Notes: a model not told the origin generated them from the letters alone. DNA of 64,000 nucleotides from an uncultured Lachnospiraceae bacterium (GCA_902778165.1 CACYWQ010000001.1:310001-374000); one strand, 5' to 3'. Shown: positions 25,851-34,485, counted from the first letter of the stretch. A program made the numbers and translations.

Positions 25851-27233
25851 TTGGGAAATTGTATTTTAGATAAAATTGTAGATGAGATATGGGGTAAGAA
25901 ATCAAGTGTTTTTGTGATGCTATCTATCGTTATTATATTTGGCGCAGTATTATCATCTTCAATATACTCGCAGATGTCATTTTCTGATAATACAAATAAT
26001 CCAGAATGTGTTTTGACACGTACAGGTATATTTTTGCTGAGTGTCATGTGGATTTCTCTACTTGCTCTTTTTGTATGGTACTTGATATTTGTATTTAATC
26101 GTAATCATATACGTGGTGCAAAAAAAGGGTGTATCGGTATAATCATTTATTATGATTGTGAAAGTAAGTGTATATACAAGAATACAGTTCGAAGATTGGG
26201 AGAAGAGTTTAGAGCAAAGATACAAGATAACTTTGATATTATAGATGTTCCATACGGAATAGAAAGAACTAAGGTTAATAACAAAGAGAAGATAGTTGAT
26301 TTTTTGATGAAAAGGAGAAGTATACTGTTGATAAATATCATGGTTAATTCTAATGAAGAGGAAAAACTTGTAAACTATGATATGCGTATTGAAGGCGCGA
26401 TTATACATCCGACATATAGAGATAGTGTAGAGAAAGAGTTCCAAAAAGCCTTTACGCAAGTTGTAAACAATTTTCGCGATACCGTTTTTTCTTCGAAAGA
26501 AATGACAAGAAGTATGCGCCTTACAGCAAAAGAGATGTCGATAGGATGTGAATATATTATAGGATTATCTTACTTTTTAAATGGTCAGTTATATTTGTCA
26601 GAACATATATGTGATAATCTGGCAGAGAAACTGAAAGCAAATGAAAACATGTCACAAATGCTTGTGTCAGTCAATAGGATAAGATATGGAATTAATATGT
26701 ATTTAGCTACAGTTCATCTTGATAAATATCAGTTTAGTTGCAATGAAGATGATGAACTGAGAAAAATGAATGAATATCTGGAAAAGGCAAATACATGTTT
26801 TCGAAACACACCTGAGTATTGTATAAATAAAGCATATTATTATATTGCTTATGAAGATAATGTGTCAAAAGCAACAGAATTGATTAATATATGTAAACAA
26901 AAGAAGGGCGCTCCATTAGTATGGAGATATAGTGATGCGTTTTTAAAGGCTTATTCAAATAGATCAATCGGAAGTATTTGGGCTGCATACAAATCTGCAT
27001 TGAAGATTCCATATAATACGCTGGATTTGACAGTTTATATTGAAAAAATGGCCGAAACCAGACCTGAAAAAGTAGGGTTGTATCTTGCCTTAGGAATTCT
27101 ATATAAGGTTAATGATGATTCACAGTTAGCATCAGAGTGTTTTGAGAAATATATTTCATGTTCTAAAGATTCTAATAACGTAAGAGATGTGCTACATAAG
27201 AAGGGATTATATTACAATGGTGAGAGTTGTTGA
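25851..27233 (+). CDS. Two-TM protein with a TPR-like C-terminal region
   Basis: The 460-residue protein starts with TTG at 25851 behind GAAGGAG. Hydrophobic segments at about residues 20-39 and 60-84 anchor it, and a basic stretch follows. The middle part (about 95-190) has alternating strands and helices. From about residue 220 to the end, helical pairs such as ALGILYKVNDDSQLASECFE look like tetratricopeptide repeats for protein binding. I do not recognise the family. It stands between a TOPRIM remnant and the Rieske gene in the accessory island, so a role in defence or stress signalling is possible but not shown. Confidence 0.6.
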   Translation: MGNCILDKIVDEIWGKKSSVFVMLSIVIIFGAVLSSSIYSQMSFSDNTNNPECVLTRTGIFLLSVMWISLLALFVWYLIFVFNRNHIRGAKKGCIGIIIYYDCESKCIYKNTVRRLGEEFRAKIQDNFDIIDVPYGIERTKVNNKEKIVDFLMKRRSILLINIMVNSNEEEKLVNYDMRIEGAIIHPTYRDSVEKEFQKAFTQVVNNFRDTVFSSKEMTRSMRLTAKEMSIGCEYIIGLSYFLNGQLYLSEHICDNLAEKLKANENMSQMLVSVNRIRYGINMYLATVHLDKYQFSCNEDDELRKMNEYLEKANTCFRNTPEYCINKAYYYIAYEDNVSKATELINICKQKKGAPLVWRYSDAFLKAYSNRSIGSIWAAYKSALKIPYNTLDLTVYIEKMAETRPEKVGLYLALGILYKVNDDSQLASECFEKYISCSKDSNNVRDVLHKKGLYYNGESC

Positions 27234-27306
27234 TTTTAGGATAAATATAACGTTGGCTTGAAAGAAACCAACATGGGTATGCTACTACATAGTGAGGAGG
27301 TAGAAG

Positions 27307-28269
27307 ATGATTAACAACCAGTGGTACGCAGTACTGTCATCGAATGAAGTTAAGAAGGGTAAAGTGGTTGGTGCAAGGAGATTCGGTGATGATCTCATTT
27401 TTTTCAGGGATGAGAAAGGCGAGATTGGATGTATCACGAGCCTGTGTGCGCACAGGGGGGCGTCGTTAACCAAGGGTTGTGTGACGGATGGGCATGTCAG
27501 GTGTCCGTTTCACGGCATCGAGTATGATGTGACCGGCAAATGTGTTTATGTGCCGTCCGAGGGCAGGGCGTCGACTGCCGATTACAGCCGTTTCCATATG
27601 AAGCATTATGTGACTAAGGAGATAGGCGGGATAGTGTTCGCCTGGTATGGTGATGACGAGCCCGTGGGCGAGCCGGATGTATTCGATGTAGTTAAAGACC
27701 CATCTTTTACATATGACCATATCAATGATACTTGGAATGTGCATTATTCCAGGGTCATAGAGAATCAGCTGGATGTGTCGCATCTGGCGTTTGTGCATCG
27801 CACGACGATTGGCAGAGGCGATAAGCGTCTGTGTAACGGGCCCAAGGTGGTGTGGCTTGATGATAATACTCTGCAGACCAGTGCAAATAATGAGGTCGAT
27901 TCCGGTCAGACGCCGAAACCGGCGGATCAGTGCGAGATCAAGTCGACCAATCTGACGTTTAAATTTCCCAATATGTGGCTTAATCATGTGACGGATAAGA
28001 TTATGATTTTGGCGTATTTTGTTCCGGTGGATGATGAGCATTCGATAATAGCGCTTAGGTTCTATAACAGGATAACGGGGCTTAGGGCGATAGATAAGGC
28101 GATTGCGTGGCTTGGAAGCAGGGCGAATAAGATTGTTGAGAGGCAGGATAAGCGGATTGTGCAGACGCAGCTCCCGAAACGTTCACAACTTCGCATGAGC
28201 GAGAGCCTTGTCGCGGCGGATATACCGATTATTGAGTATCGGTCTAGGAGGGATAAGCTGCAGGGGTAG
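27307..28269 (+). CDS. Rieske-type non-heme iron oxygenase
   Basis: The N-terminal domain has a [2Fe-2S] Rieske centre with C47-x-H49 and C66-x2-H69 (LCAHRGASL and CPFHGIEYD). The C-terminal domain has D156-x2-H159-x4-H164 in LDVSHLAFVH, the iron-binding facial triad of ring-hydroxylating and related oxygenases such as pheophorbide oxygenase-like and N-demethylase enzymes. Such enzymes need O2 and a reductase; no reductase gene is seen here. The gene is clearly richer in G+C than its neighbours, and GGAGG stands before the ATG. A broken copy of its 5' end lies at 30953. Its presence in a probable anaerobe is odd. Confidence 0.88.
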   Translation: MINNQWYAVLSSNEVKKGKVVGARRFGDDLIFFRDEKGEIGCITSLCAHRGASLTKGCVTDGHVRCPFHGIEYDVTGKCVYVPSEGRASTADYSRFHMKHYVTKEIGGIVFAWYGDDEPVGEPDVFDVVKDPSFTYDHINDTWNVHYSRVIENQLDVSHLAFVHRTTIGRGDKRLCNGPKVVWLDDNTLQTSANNEVDSGQTPKPADQCEIKSTNLTFKFPNMWLNHVTDKIMILAYFVPVDDEHSIIALRFYNRITGLRAIDKAIAWLGSRANKIVERQDKRIVQTQLPKRSQLRMSESLVAADIPIIEYRSRRDKLQG

Positions 28270-28376
28270 ATTGTTTGGAGCGGGCGCAGGTGCGACGACT
28301 TTATTACTGCGGTTGCCTTAGGAGGTTCGGCGACCGAGCCCGCGGTGAGATAAATAGAGTGCAGAGCAATCGTGTG

Positions 28377-28509
28377 CTTAATTCGGGCTTGATTATGTTT
28401 TTTAATATCCCGAGGCATTTGTCAAGGCTGCCGCGAAGCGGCACCGCGTAGTGGATGCGGCCTTGACGAATTCCTCGGGATAATCTATATTTCGCAAAGC
28501 CGAATTAAG
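28377..28509. repeat. 133-bp nested inverted repeat
   Basis: Outer arms CTTAATTCGGGCTT and AAGCCGAATTAAG, middle arms ATCCCGAGG (28407-28415) and CCTCGGGAT (28473-28481), and inner arms GTCAAGGC (28421-28428) and GCCTTGAC (28460-28467) can fold into one long hairpin. The tip holds CCGC-GAA-GCGG and a CGTAGTGG segment. A 132-bp element of the same design lies at 40444-40575. No transposase is nearby. This is probably a dispersed palindromic element, possibly transcribed. The bases before it (28270-28376) show no gene. Confidence 0.85.
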
Positions 28510-28580
28510 TATATATACATCATATTACAGAGGTTAAATGTTATGACCAAACAATTGCCGTATTTTTTTTACGGAAAATG

Positions 28581-28609
28581 TTGACAATCGAGTAATAATC
28601 TGACATAGT
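28581..28609 (+). promoter_or_regulatory. Promoter for the AAA ATPase/TOPRIM operon
   Basis: TTGACA (28581-28586) and CATAGT (28604-28609) are separated by 17 bases. The small stem CCGTA-TTTTTTT-TACGG just before it ends the preceding region. GGAGG at 28622 then serves the ATG at 28636. Confidence 0.55.
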
Positions 28610-28635
28610 GAGGTTAGAGATGGAGGATATCTTAT

Positions 28636-29739
28636 ATGTTAAAGAGATTTACTGTGGAGAATTTTAAATCGTTTGAAGATAGAATTGTTTTTGACTTGGA
28701 ATCACGGAACAATTATGAGTTTAATTCGGATGTAGTGAAGAATGGTATTGTTAATAAGGGCATTATATATGGATTTAACGGATCCGGTAAGAGCAATCTT
28801 GGACGTGCTATCTTTGATATTATCATAATGCTTACGGATAAGAATAAAGCTATTGATGAATATTATCCTTATCGAAACCTTAATACCGATCTTTCTATAT
28901 CGGTGAGTTTTGAATATGTATTTGAATTTGACGGTTCGGAGCTTGTGTATAAATATAGCAAGGATGATGTTGACAGTTTGGTTGATGAGGTGCTTGAGAT
29001 AGATGGAAAAGAATATATTAAGTATGATTTCTTTAAACAAGATGGCTTTGTACGGTTGAAGGGAGCGGAGAATCTTAGCATCAATGATCCGGACAGTGAG
29101 ATATCAAGAGTAAAATATGTTAGAAGTAACAGTATTCTTGAGAACACTCATGAAAATGGAGTATTTAAGAGTTTTATTCAGTTTGTAGATAATATGCTTA
29201 TGTTCTATTCGTTAGATAATAACAGATACCGAGGATTTAGAAGCGGGGTTAGTAAGATAGCTGCAGAAATAATTAAACAGGATAAAACAGAAGATTTTGA
29301 AGGATTTCTTCGTGAGAATAATATAGATATGAGCATAGAATCTGCTGAGGTGAATGGTGATTTGATTCTCTATGCGAATTATAAGAATTCAAAAGTTGAT
29401 TTCTTTTCGGTTGCGTCTAAAGGAACTATAGCGCTAACATTGTTTTATTATTGGTACCTACAGATGAATAAAGCTTCTTTCGTATTTATGGATGAGTTTG
29501 ATGCCTTTTATCATTTTGAATTGTCAGAAGCGATTGTTAATAGATTAAAAGAACTAGCTGATACACAAATAATTTTTACAACTCATAATACAGATTTACT
29601 TAGTAACGATTTGATGCGTCCTGATTGCTATTTCTGGTTAGATGGTGGAAAAATAAAAGCATTGAGTGAACTGACAGAGAAAGAACTACGTAAGGCACAT
29701 AACCTACAGAAGATTTTTAAGGCTGGGGGATTTAGATGA
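28636..29739 (+). CDS. AAA family ATPase (AAA15/OLD-like, RloA/AriA type)
   Basis: The 367-residue protein begins MLKRFTVENFKSFEDRI, typical of SMC/OLD-like AAA ATPases. Walker A is GFNGSGKS near residues 47-54, the signature region is VASKGTIAL, Walker B is FVFMDEFDAF near 280-290, and FTTHNTDLL is the switch histidine segment. It is coupled by an ATGA overlap to a TOPRIM-like protein, the arrangement of RloAB, AbiL and PARIS (AriA-AriB) phage-defence pairs. In PARIS the ATPase senses phage proteins and releases the nuclease. Whether this pair behaves likewise is an inference. Confidence 0.82.
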   Translation: MLKRFTVENFKSFEDRIVFDLESRNNYEFNSDVVKNGIVNKGIIYGFNGSGKSNLGRAIFDIIIMLTDKNKAIDEYYPYRNLNTDLSISVSFEYVFEFDGSELVYKYSKDDVDSLVDEVLEIDGKEYIKYDFFKQDGFVRLKGAENLSINDPDSEISRVKYVRSNSILENTHENGVFKSFIQFVDNMLMFYSLDNNRYRGFRSGVSKIAAEIIKQDKTEDFEGFLRENNIDMSIESAEVNGDLILYANYKNSKVDFFSVASKGTIALTLFYYWYLQMNKASFVFMDEFDAFYHFELSEAIVNRLKELADTQIIFTTHNTDLLSNDLMRPDCYFWLDGGKIKALSELTEKELRKAHNLQKIFKAGGFR

Positions 29740-30554
29740 ATGGGTACGTTGCAATAATATACGAGGGGGATAAAACAGAAGTAAACTATTGGAATAGTCT
29801 ATGGAAGACATTCTTTCATAATGACAAGGCTTGCTTTATAAGTTTCCCAGCGGGTGAAAATATATACATGCTTTGGAAGCAATTAAAGGACGATGATTTT
29901 AACTCTGACATTATAGAGGTAGTTAGGGAATATAAGCCTGAAGCAGCAGGTATACTTGGAGATTTAACAAGAGAAGATTTTCAGGAAGTATATTTGTTCT
30001 TTGATTATGATCCGCACAACAATAATCTCAGTAAAGATGACTGTCAATCAGAGAAGGATGTACTGCGCGTAATGTTGCGCGATTTTGATAACGAGACGGA
30101 GAATGGCAAACTATATATAAGTTATCCTATGAGTGAGGCTTTGCGTGATTATAATCCGTGGAAATGTAAGGCGTTCTCGAAATGTTTCATAAATGTCGAA
30201 GAAATAGCGAGTTATAAGGAAATCTCTGGATTTGGTAATCCAAATGCAGATTATAGAAAATACGACATAGAAGTATGGGAAATGCTGTTGGTGATTTTCT
30301 TAAAGAGATGTGCTTGCTTATTGGAAACAGACAAAGATACTCTCAATCCATTGGGTTGGTACAAATCACAGGTATCTGCAGAACGGATATATGATAAAGA
30401 ATCTGATTTGTATACGAACCAAGGAAAGGTCTTTCCATTAAGTGCCTTCCCGGAATTCATTCTTGAATATTTCAAGAAAGATAAATTCGAGCCTATAGTG
30501 GAAGGTTTCTATCACAAGGTGTTATCTGATGATTGTGATATGACAAGAGGCTGA
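29736..30554 (+). CDS. TOPRIM-like nuclease-type partner (RloB/DUF4435/AriB-like)
   Basis: The protein has 272 residues. Residues 5-15 read VAIIYEGDKTE, the acidic TOPRIM-type motif (glutamates 10 and 15), and YLFFDYDPH supplies the D90-x-D92 pair. The rest of the domain is family-specific with EVWEMLLVIFLKRCACLLE and a C-terminal SDDCDMTRG. It starts within the ATPase gene stop (ATGA). RloB, AbiLii and AriB partners are thought to act as effectors that cut RNA or DNA. I cannot say which of these families it belongs to. A broken copy of its C-terminal half lies at 25547. Confidence 0.72.
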   Translation: MNGYVAIIYEGDKTEVNYWNSLWKTFFHNDKACFISFPAGENIYMLWKQLKDDDFNSDIIEVVREYKPEAAGILGDLTREDFQEVYLFFDYDPHNNNLSKDDCQSEKDVLRVMLRDFDNETENGKLYISYPMSEALRDYNPWKCKAFSKCFINVEEIASYKEISGFGNPNADYRKYDIEVWEMLLVIFLKRCACLLETDKDTLNPLGWYKSQVSAERIYDKESDLYTNQGKVFPLSAFPEFILEYFKKDKFEPIVEGFYHKVLSDDCDMTRG

Positions 30555-30656
30555 TAACAATCCGCGTTTTTTGAAGTGTATGTTGGGGTTTATGAGAGAA
30601 TGTTGACCTAGAGAAGTGGTTAGTAGGTGTATGGTTTGAGTGGAGGAGAATAGTAT

Positions 30657-30899
30657 ATGTATTATAATCAATATCCATATAGCATATTTAATCAAAGCAT
30701 GTTGGCAACCTATTCGACAATATTAGTAGAGCAGCAAAGAGAATTACAACATGAAGCAGAACAAGAAGATAATATCTTGAAAATGCGTAGGGCAATTGCA
30801 GATTATTGTGATGCTGCGAAGAAAGTAACGCCTGATTATCATGAATCTGCGATGTGGAACTGTTTGGAAGAAATTGTTGGTCAGATGATGAAGGGGTAA
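30657..30899 (+). CDS. Small helical protein of unknown function
   Basis: An 80-residue ORF starts with ATG behind a strong GTGGAGGAG site. The N-terminus is tyrosine-rich (MYYNQYPYSIF) and the middle (about residues 25-60) is strongly charged and helical, with QQRELQHEAEQED. I do not recognise it. It follows the ATPase/TOPRIM pair by about 100 bases, and may be a small third component, an antitoxin or an unrelated gene. Its ribosome binding site makes it likely to be real. Confidence 0.55.
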   Translation: MYYNQYPYSIFNQSMLATYSTILVEQQRELQHEAEQEDNILKMRRAIADYCDAAKKVTPDYHESAMWNCLEEIVGQMMKG

Positions 30900-30952
30900 C
30901 GGTTTAATCGGTTGTTTTGCGATATCAGGAATAATGTCAGTATAGATGCTGT

Positions 30953-31062
30953 TTTGAAAGAAGCAGGCATGGGTTATACTACTACATAGCGAGGGGGCAG
31001 AATATGATTAACAACTAGTTGTACGCAGTACTGTTGTCGTATGAAATTAAGAAGAGCATATA
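30953..31062 (+). pseudogene. Remnant of the 5' end of the Rieske oxygenase gene
   Basis: The stretch follows 27258-27364, including the leader CATGGGTTATACTACTACATAG, the ribosome binding site and the start ATG (31004). The fifth codon is TAG instead of CAG, and similarity ends after about 20 codons. A short ORF beginning MDKIIHFSSPEEAHK follows near 31070 but ends at once. No other gene is seen before 31197. Confidence 0.85.
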
Positions 31063-31196
31063 GAAAACATGGATAAGATTATTCACTTTTCATCTCCAGA
31101 GGAGGCTCATAAAATTCAGAGTATTATCTAGAAGAAAGCAGAAACTTATAGAGAATAGCTCACGATTTGAAGCATATATAGTTGAGGTTTAACTAA

Positions 31197-32003
31197 ATGA
31201 AATTATCTGTACTAATGGGAAATGAATATATATGGCTAATATTAGCGATGTGTACAATTATGTCCTTGATATATGCCGTATATACGAATGTAAAAAATAG
31301 AAAAGGGATGCAAATAACGTATTACAGAGAATCAATACGAGTTATAAGAACTGGAAGGCATACAATACGAGGCTTAACAATAGAATATAAGGATAGAGAT
31401 ATTTCAGATTTAGTGGTTACTAAATATGCTATATGGAATAGCGGAAGTGGTGTAATAAAAAAAGAGGATGTTGCTTCAGAAGATTTCTTATCTATTACTA
31501 GTTGTTCTGAAACAACTCAAATACTTGATGTAAGTATAATTAGCATGAGTGAATCGACGGAAGGATTTAAAGTAATAGGGTTCTCCGATGATAAAGCATC
31601 AGTCGGTTTTGATTATATAAATGTAAAAGATGGCGTTGTTGTTCAAGTTGTTCACACTGGACGATCTGATGATCTGATAGTTAAGTGCATCCTTAAAGGT
31701 GGAAAGAAAGAAGCAAAACTATTGAACAAAAAACGAAAGCATATATTTGTGTCAAAATATTTCAAGCAGATTATAATTATCTTTAGTATAATTATGGTGT
31801 TTTGGGTTGCATTTGTCTTTAGTAGGGCTATTAGGGTCGTACTAGATAATAAGAGCCTAACAAGCATTATTGGTTCGGTTTGTTTGTTAGTCTCTTCTTG
31901 GATTCCCGCCATCATGTCATACTCGCTGATTAGGGAGGTGTTTAAAACCTCAATTCCAAATACCATTAGAAATGAAATGTTTTTTGAAGAGTATAATGAA
32001 TAG
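31197..32003 (+). CDS. Three-TM protein with an extracytoplasmic or cytoplasmic beta-rich domain
   Basis: The 268-residue protein has one hydrophobic segment at residues 10-30, a beta-rich middle part (about 35-160), and two more segments near 186-208 and 219-241. The middle has ITYYRESIRVIR and TKYAIWNSGSGVIKKEDV. I do not recognise the family. The start has no strong ribosome binding site (GTTGAGGTT). It ends the accessory island, and no partner gene is obvious. A role in sensing or defence is possible but unsupported. Confidence 0.6.
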   Translation: MKLSVLMGNEYIWLILAMCTIMSLIYAVYTNVKNRKGMQITYYRESIRVIRTGRHTIRGLTIEYKDRDISDLVVTKYAIWNSGSGVIKKEDVASEDFLSITSCSETTQILDVSIISMSESTEGFKVIGFSDDKASVGFDYINVKDGVVVQVVHTGRSDDLIVKCILKGGKKEAKLLNKKRKHIFVSKYFKQIIIIFSIIMVFWVAFVFSRAIRVVLDNKSLTSIIGSVCLLVSSWIPAIMSYSLIREVFKTSIPNTIRNEMFFEEYNE

Positions 32004-32021
32004 AATTTTAGTGTGTGGATA

Positions 32022-32030
32022 TGGTATACT
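32022..32030 (+). promoter_or_regulatory. Extended -10 promoter before the UDP-GlcNAc dehydrogenase
   Basis: TGGTATACT is a good extended -10 element; the start of transcription would be near 32037, about 60 bases before the ATG. It opens the block of better-conserved genes in region 4. Confidence 0.55.
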
Positions 32031-32098
32031 ATGTTATGCGCGAATATGGATTGGGGAACCGATTCTTGAGATAAATCAGTAGGAAGGATGTAGTACAG

Positions 32099-33415
32099 AT
32101 GAGTTTGTATGAGAAGATTGTTAAGGGCGAGGAGAAGATAGCGCTCGTAGGATTGGGATACGTGGGTATGCCGATAGCCGTTGCGTTTGCACGCAAGGTA
32201 GGCGTAATCGGATATGACCTTAACGAGGCTAAGATCAATCAATATAAGAATGGAATAGACCCGACCAATGAGGTTGGCGATGAAGTAATTCGTAATACCA
32301 AGGTTGAGTTTACTTCAGATGAGACTAAGCTTAAGGAGGCGAAGTTTTATATAGTAGCGGTTCCGACACCGGTTAATGATGATCATACGCCTGATCTTAC
32401 ACCTGTTGAGGGCGCAAGCCGAATCCTTGGACGTAACTTAAGCAAAGGGTCTATCGTAGTATTTGAATCTACCGTATATCCGGGTGTTACCGAGGATGTA
32501 TGTGTTCCGATTCTTGAGAAGGAATCAGGACTTAAGTGTGGAGTGGATTTTAAGATTGGTTATTCACCTGAGAGAATCAATCCCGGTGATAAGGTTCACA
32601 GACTTGAGACGATCACTAAGATAGTGTCCGGTATGGATGAAGAGACACTTGATGAAGTGGCACATGTTTATGAACTTGTTGTTGAGGCAGGTGTTCACAG
32701 AGCAGAGTCAATCAAGGTTGCAGAGGCAGCTAAGGTTATAGAGAATAGCCAGAGAGATATCAATATCGCATTTATGAACGAACTCTCTATTATCTTTGAT
32801 AAGATGGGCATTGATACTCAGGCGGTTCTTAGAGCAGCAGGTACTAAGTGGAACTTCCTTAAGTTCTTCCCGGGACTTGTAGGCGGACATTGTATAGGTG
32901 TTGACCCTTACTATCTTACATATAAGGCTGAACAGCTCGGATATCATAGCCAGATTATTCTTTCCGGAAGACGTATCAATGACGATATGGGCAAGTATGT
33001 GGCTGAATCAATCGTTAAGAAGCTTATTGCAGCTGACAGACCGGTTAAGGGAGCGAAGATTGCAATCCTTGGATTTACATTCAAGGAGAACTGTCCTGAT
33101 ACGCGTAATACCAAGGTTATAGATATCTACAATGAACTTGGCGAATACGGAATCACACCCCTTGTAGTCGATACTACTGCAGACGCAGATGAGGCCAAGA
33201 GATTATACGGTATAACATTTGGTTCCATGTCAGATATCAAGGATATGGATGCCGTGATCATAGCGGTTGCGCATGATGAGTTCCTTAAACTAAATAAGTC
33301 GGATATAGACGGCTTCTTTAATAAGGACAATAAGGTTAAGGTTCTTGCCGATATTAAGGGCTTGCTTGATAAGAGTGAGTATGCAGGCAAGGATTATATA
33401 TACTGGAGATTATAG
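32099..33415 (+). CDS. UDP-N-acetylglucosamine 6-dehydrogenase (WbpA/TviB type)
   Basis: The 438-residue enzyme starts with [20 protein letters not shown] (NAD fold), then [32 protein letters not shown], and contains the catalytic cysteine motif [13 protein letters not shown] near residues 262-274 (Cys at about 264). The C-terminal domain carries [14 protein letters not shown]. This subfamily oxidises the 6-hydroxyl of UDP-GlcNAc (or UDP-GalNAc) to a uronic acid in two NAD-dependent steps. Its product is the entry substrate of the Wlb pathway, with WlbC and WlbB 11 kb upstream. The ATG follows GGAAGGATG. Confidence 0.92.
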   Translation: MSLYEKIVKGEEKIALVGLGYVGMPIAVAFARKVGVIGYDLNEAKINQYKNGIDPTNEVGDEVIRNTKVEFTSDETKLKEAKFYIVAVPTPVNDDHTPDLTPVEGASRILGRNLSKGSIVVFESTVYPGVTEDVCVPILEKESGLKCGVDFKIGYSPERINPGDKVHRLETITKIVSGMDEETLDEVAHVYELVVEAGVHRAESIKVAEAAKVIENSQRDINIAFMNELSIIFDKMGIDTQAVLRAAGTKWNFLKFFPGLVGGHCIGVDPYYLTYKAEQLGYHSQIILSGRRINDDMGKYVAESIVKKLIAADRPVKGAKIAILGFTFKENCPDTRNTKVIDIYNELGEYGITPLVVDTTADADEAKRLYGITFGSMSDIKDMDAVIIAVAHDEFLKLNKSDIDGFFNKDNKVKVLADIKGLLDKSEYAGKDYIYWRL

Positions 33416-33439
33416 TATAAGTATTGGAGGGTTATGGTT

Positions 33440-33814
33440 ATGAAATTCTACAGATGTGAACATTGTGGCAACATTGTAATTAAGCTCCATGATTCGGGTG
33501 TGCCGGTGGTATGTTGCGGTCAGCCTATGACAGAACTTGTTCCCGGAGCAACAGACGGAGCATACGAGAAGCATGTACCTGCCGTAACGGTAGATGGAAG
33601 CGTTATTAAGGTACAGGTAGGTGAAGTAGAGCATCCTATGATGGAGGAGCATTACATTCAGTTTATAGTACTGGAGACATCTACAGGTTATCAGATTAAG
33701 AATCTTAAGGCAGGCGATAGGCCCGTGGCAGAATTCACATTGGCAGCAGGTGATAAGGCTATAGCCGTATATGAGTATTGCAATCTTCACGGATTGTGGG
33801 TTAAGGAAGTATAA
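33440..33814 (+). CDS. dfx: Desulfoferrodoxin (superoxide reductase)
   Basis: The N-terminal desulforedoxin domain has C6-x2-C9 and C25-C26 (FYRCEHCG and VVCCGQPM), and the superoxide reductase domain has EKHVPAV, VEHPMMEEHY and CNLHGLW, which supply the iron-binding histidines and cysteine. It reduces superoxide to hydrogen peroxide without making O2. ATG at 33440 is preferred over 33434 because GGAGG then has a nine-base spacing. It is followed by rubrerythrin, the usual partner for removal of the peroxide. The pair is out of context inside a glycan locus but is typical for anaerobes. Confidence 0.93.
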   Translation: MKFYRCEHCGNIVIKLHDSGVPVVCCGQPMTELVPGATDGAYEKHVPAVTVDGSVIKVQVGEVEHPMMEEHYIQFIVLETSTGYQIKNLKAGDRPVAEFTLAAGDKAIAVYEYCNLHGLWVKEV

Positions 33815-33832
33815 ACGGGAGGTATATGGGTT

Positions 33833-34396
33833 ATGGCAGATAATAAATGGAGATGCAGAGCTGAGGATCTTAAGGGTACTCAGACCGAGAAGAACTTACA
33901 GGAAGCATTTGCAGGCGAATCTCAGGCAAGGAATAAGTACACTTTCTTTGCTTCTAAGGCTAAGAAAGAAGGTTATGTTCAGATATCCAATATCTTTGCA
34001 GAGACAGCAGCCAATGAGAAGGAGCATGCAGAGATCTGGTATAAGATACTTACAGGTATCGGCAGCACAATAGATTGCCTTAGGGAAGCCGCTGAAGGAG
34101 AGTCTTATGAATGGAATGAGATGTATCCTTCATTTGCCAAGACTGCAAGAGAAGAAGGCTTTGATGAAATAGCCGAGTTATTCGAAGGTGTTGCAGCCAT
34201 AGAGAAGGAGCATGAGGAGAGATATCGTAAGCTTCTTAAGAACATTGAGGATAAGATAGTCTTCTCAAGAGACGGCGATTGCATCTGGCAGTGTAGCAAC
34301 TGCGGACATATAGTGATTGGCAAGGAAGCACCTGAGGTATGTCCCGTATGTAATCATGCAAGAGATTACTTCCAGCTTAAGGCTGAGAACTATTAA
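33833..34396 (+). CDS. rbr: Rubrerythrin
   Basis: The ferritin-like domain has the paired iron ligands in [22 protein letters not shown], and IEKEHEERY, and the C-terminal rubredoxin domain has CSNCG and CPVCNH for the single iron site. It is a normal-length (187 residues) peroxide reductase. The start follows GGGAGG with ATG at 33833. It forms a two-gene unit with desulfoferrodoxin and ends at a clear terminator, so this oxygen-defence pair is a closed block. Confidence 0.95.
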   Translation: MADNKWRCRAEDLKGTQTEKNLQEAFAGESQARNKYTFFASKAKKEGYVQISNIFAETAANEKEHAEIWYKILTGIGSTIDCLREAAEGESYEWNEMYPSFAKTAREEGFDEIAELFEGVAAIEKEHEERYRKLLKNIEDKIVFSRDGDCIWQCSNCGHIVIGKEAPEVCPVCNHARDYFQLKAENY

Positions 34397-34428
34397 TAAG
34401 AACTTAGAATACAGTATATGAATAACAA

Positions 34429-34466
34429 TGCGGAAACCGTGATTATTACCACAGTTTCCGCATTTT
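34429..34466 (+). terminator. Rho-independent terminator after rubrerythrin
   Basis: TGCGGAAAC (34429-34437) and GTTTCCGCA (34454-34462) form a perfect 9-bp stem, extended by GTG and CAC inside the loop, followed by TTTT. It separates the oxygen-defence genes from the glycan genes downstream. Confidence 0.85.
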
Positions 34467-34467
34467 G

Positions 34468-34476
34468 TGTTATACT
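34468..34476 (+). promoter_or_regulatory. Extended -10 promoter very close to a start codon
   Basis: TGTTATACT is an extended -10 element that directly follows the terminator. The predicted transcription start (about 34483) lies only some three bases before the ATG at 34486. The mRNA could be nearly leaderless, unless transcription reads through from upstream. Confidence 0.5.
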
Positions 34477-34485
34477 TAAAGGGTT

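Noticed and set aside
27466..28041. 191-codon ORF on the minus strand
   Set aside because: It is the shadow of the Rieske gene, whose plus-strand metal ligands are complete.
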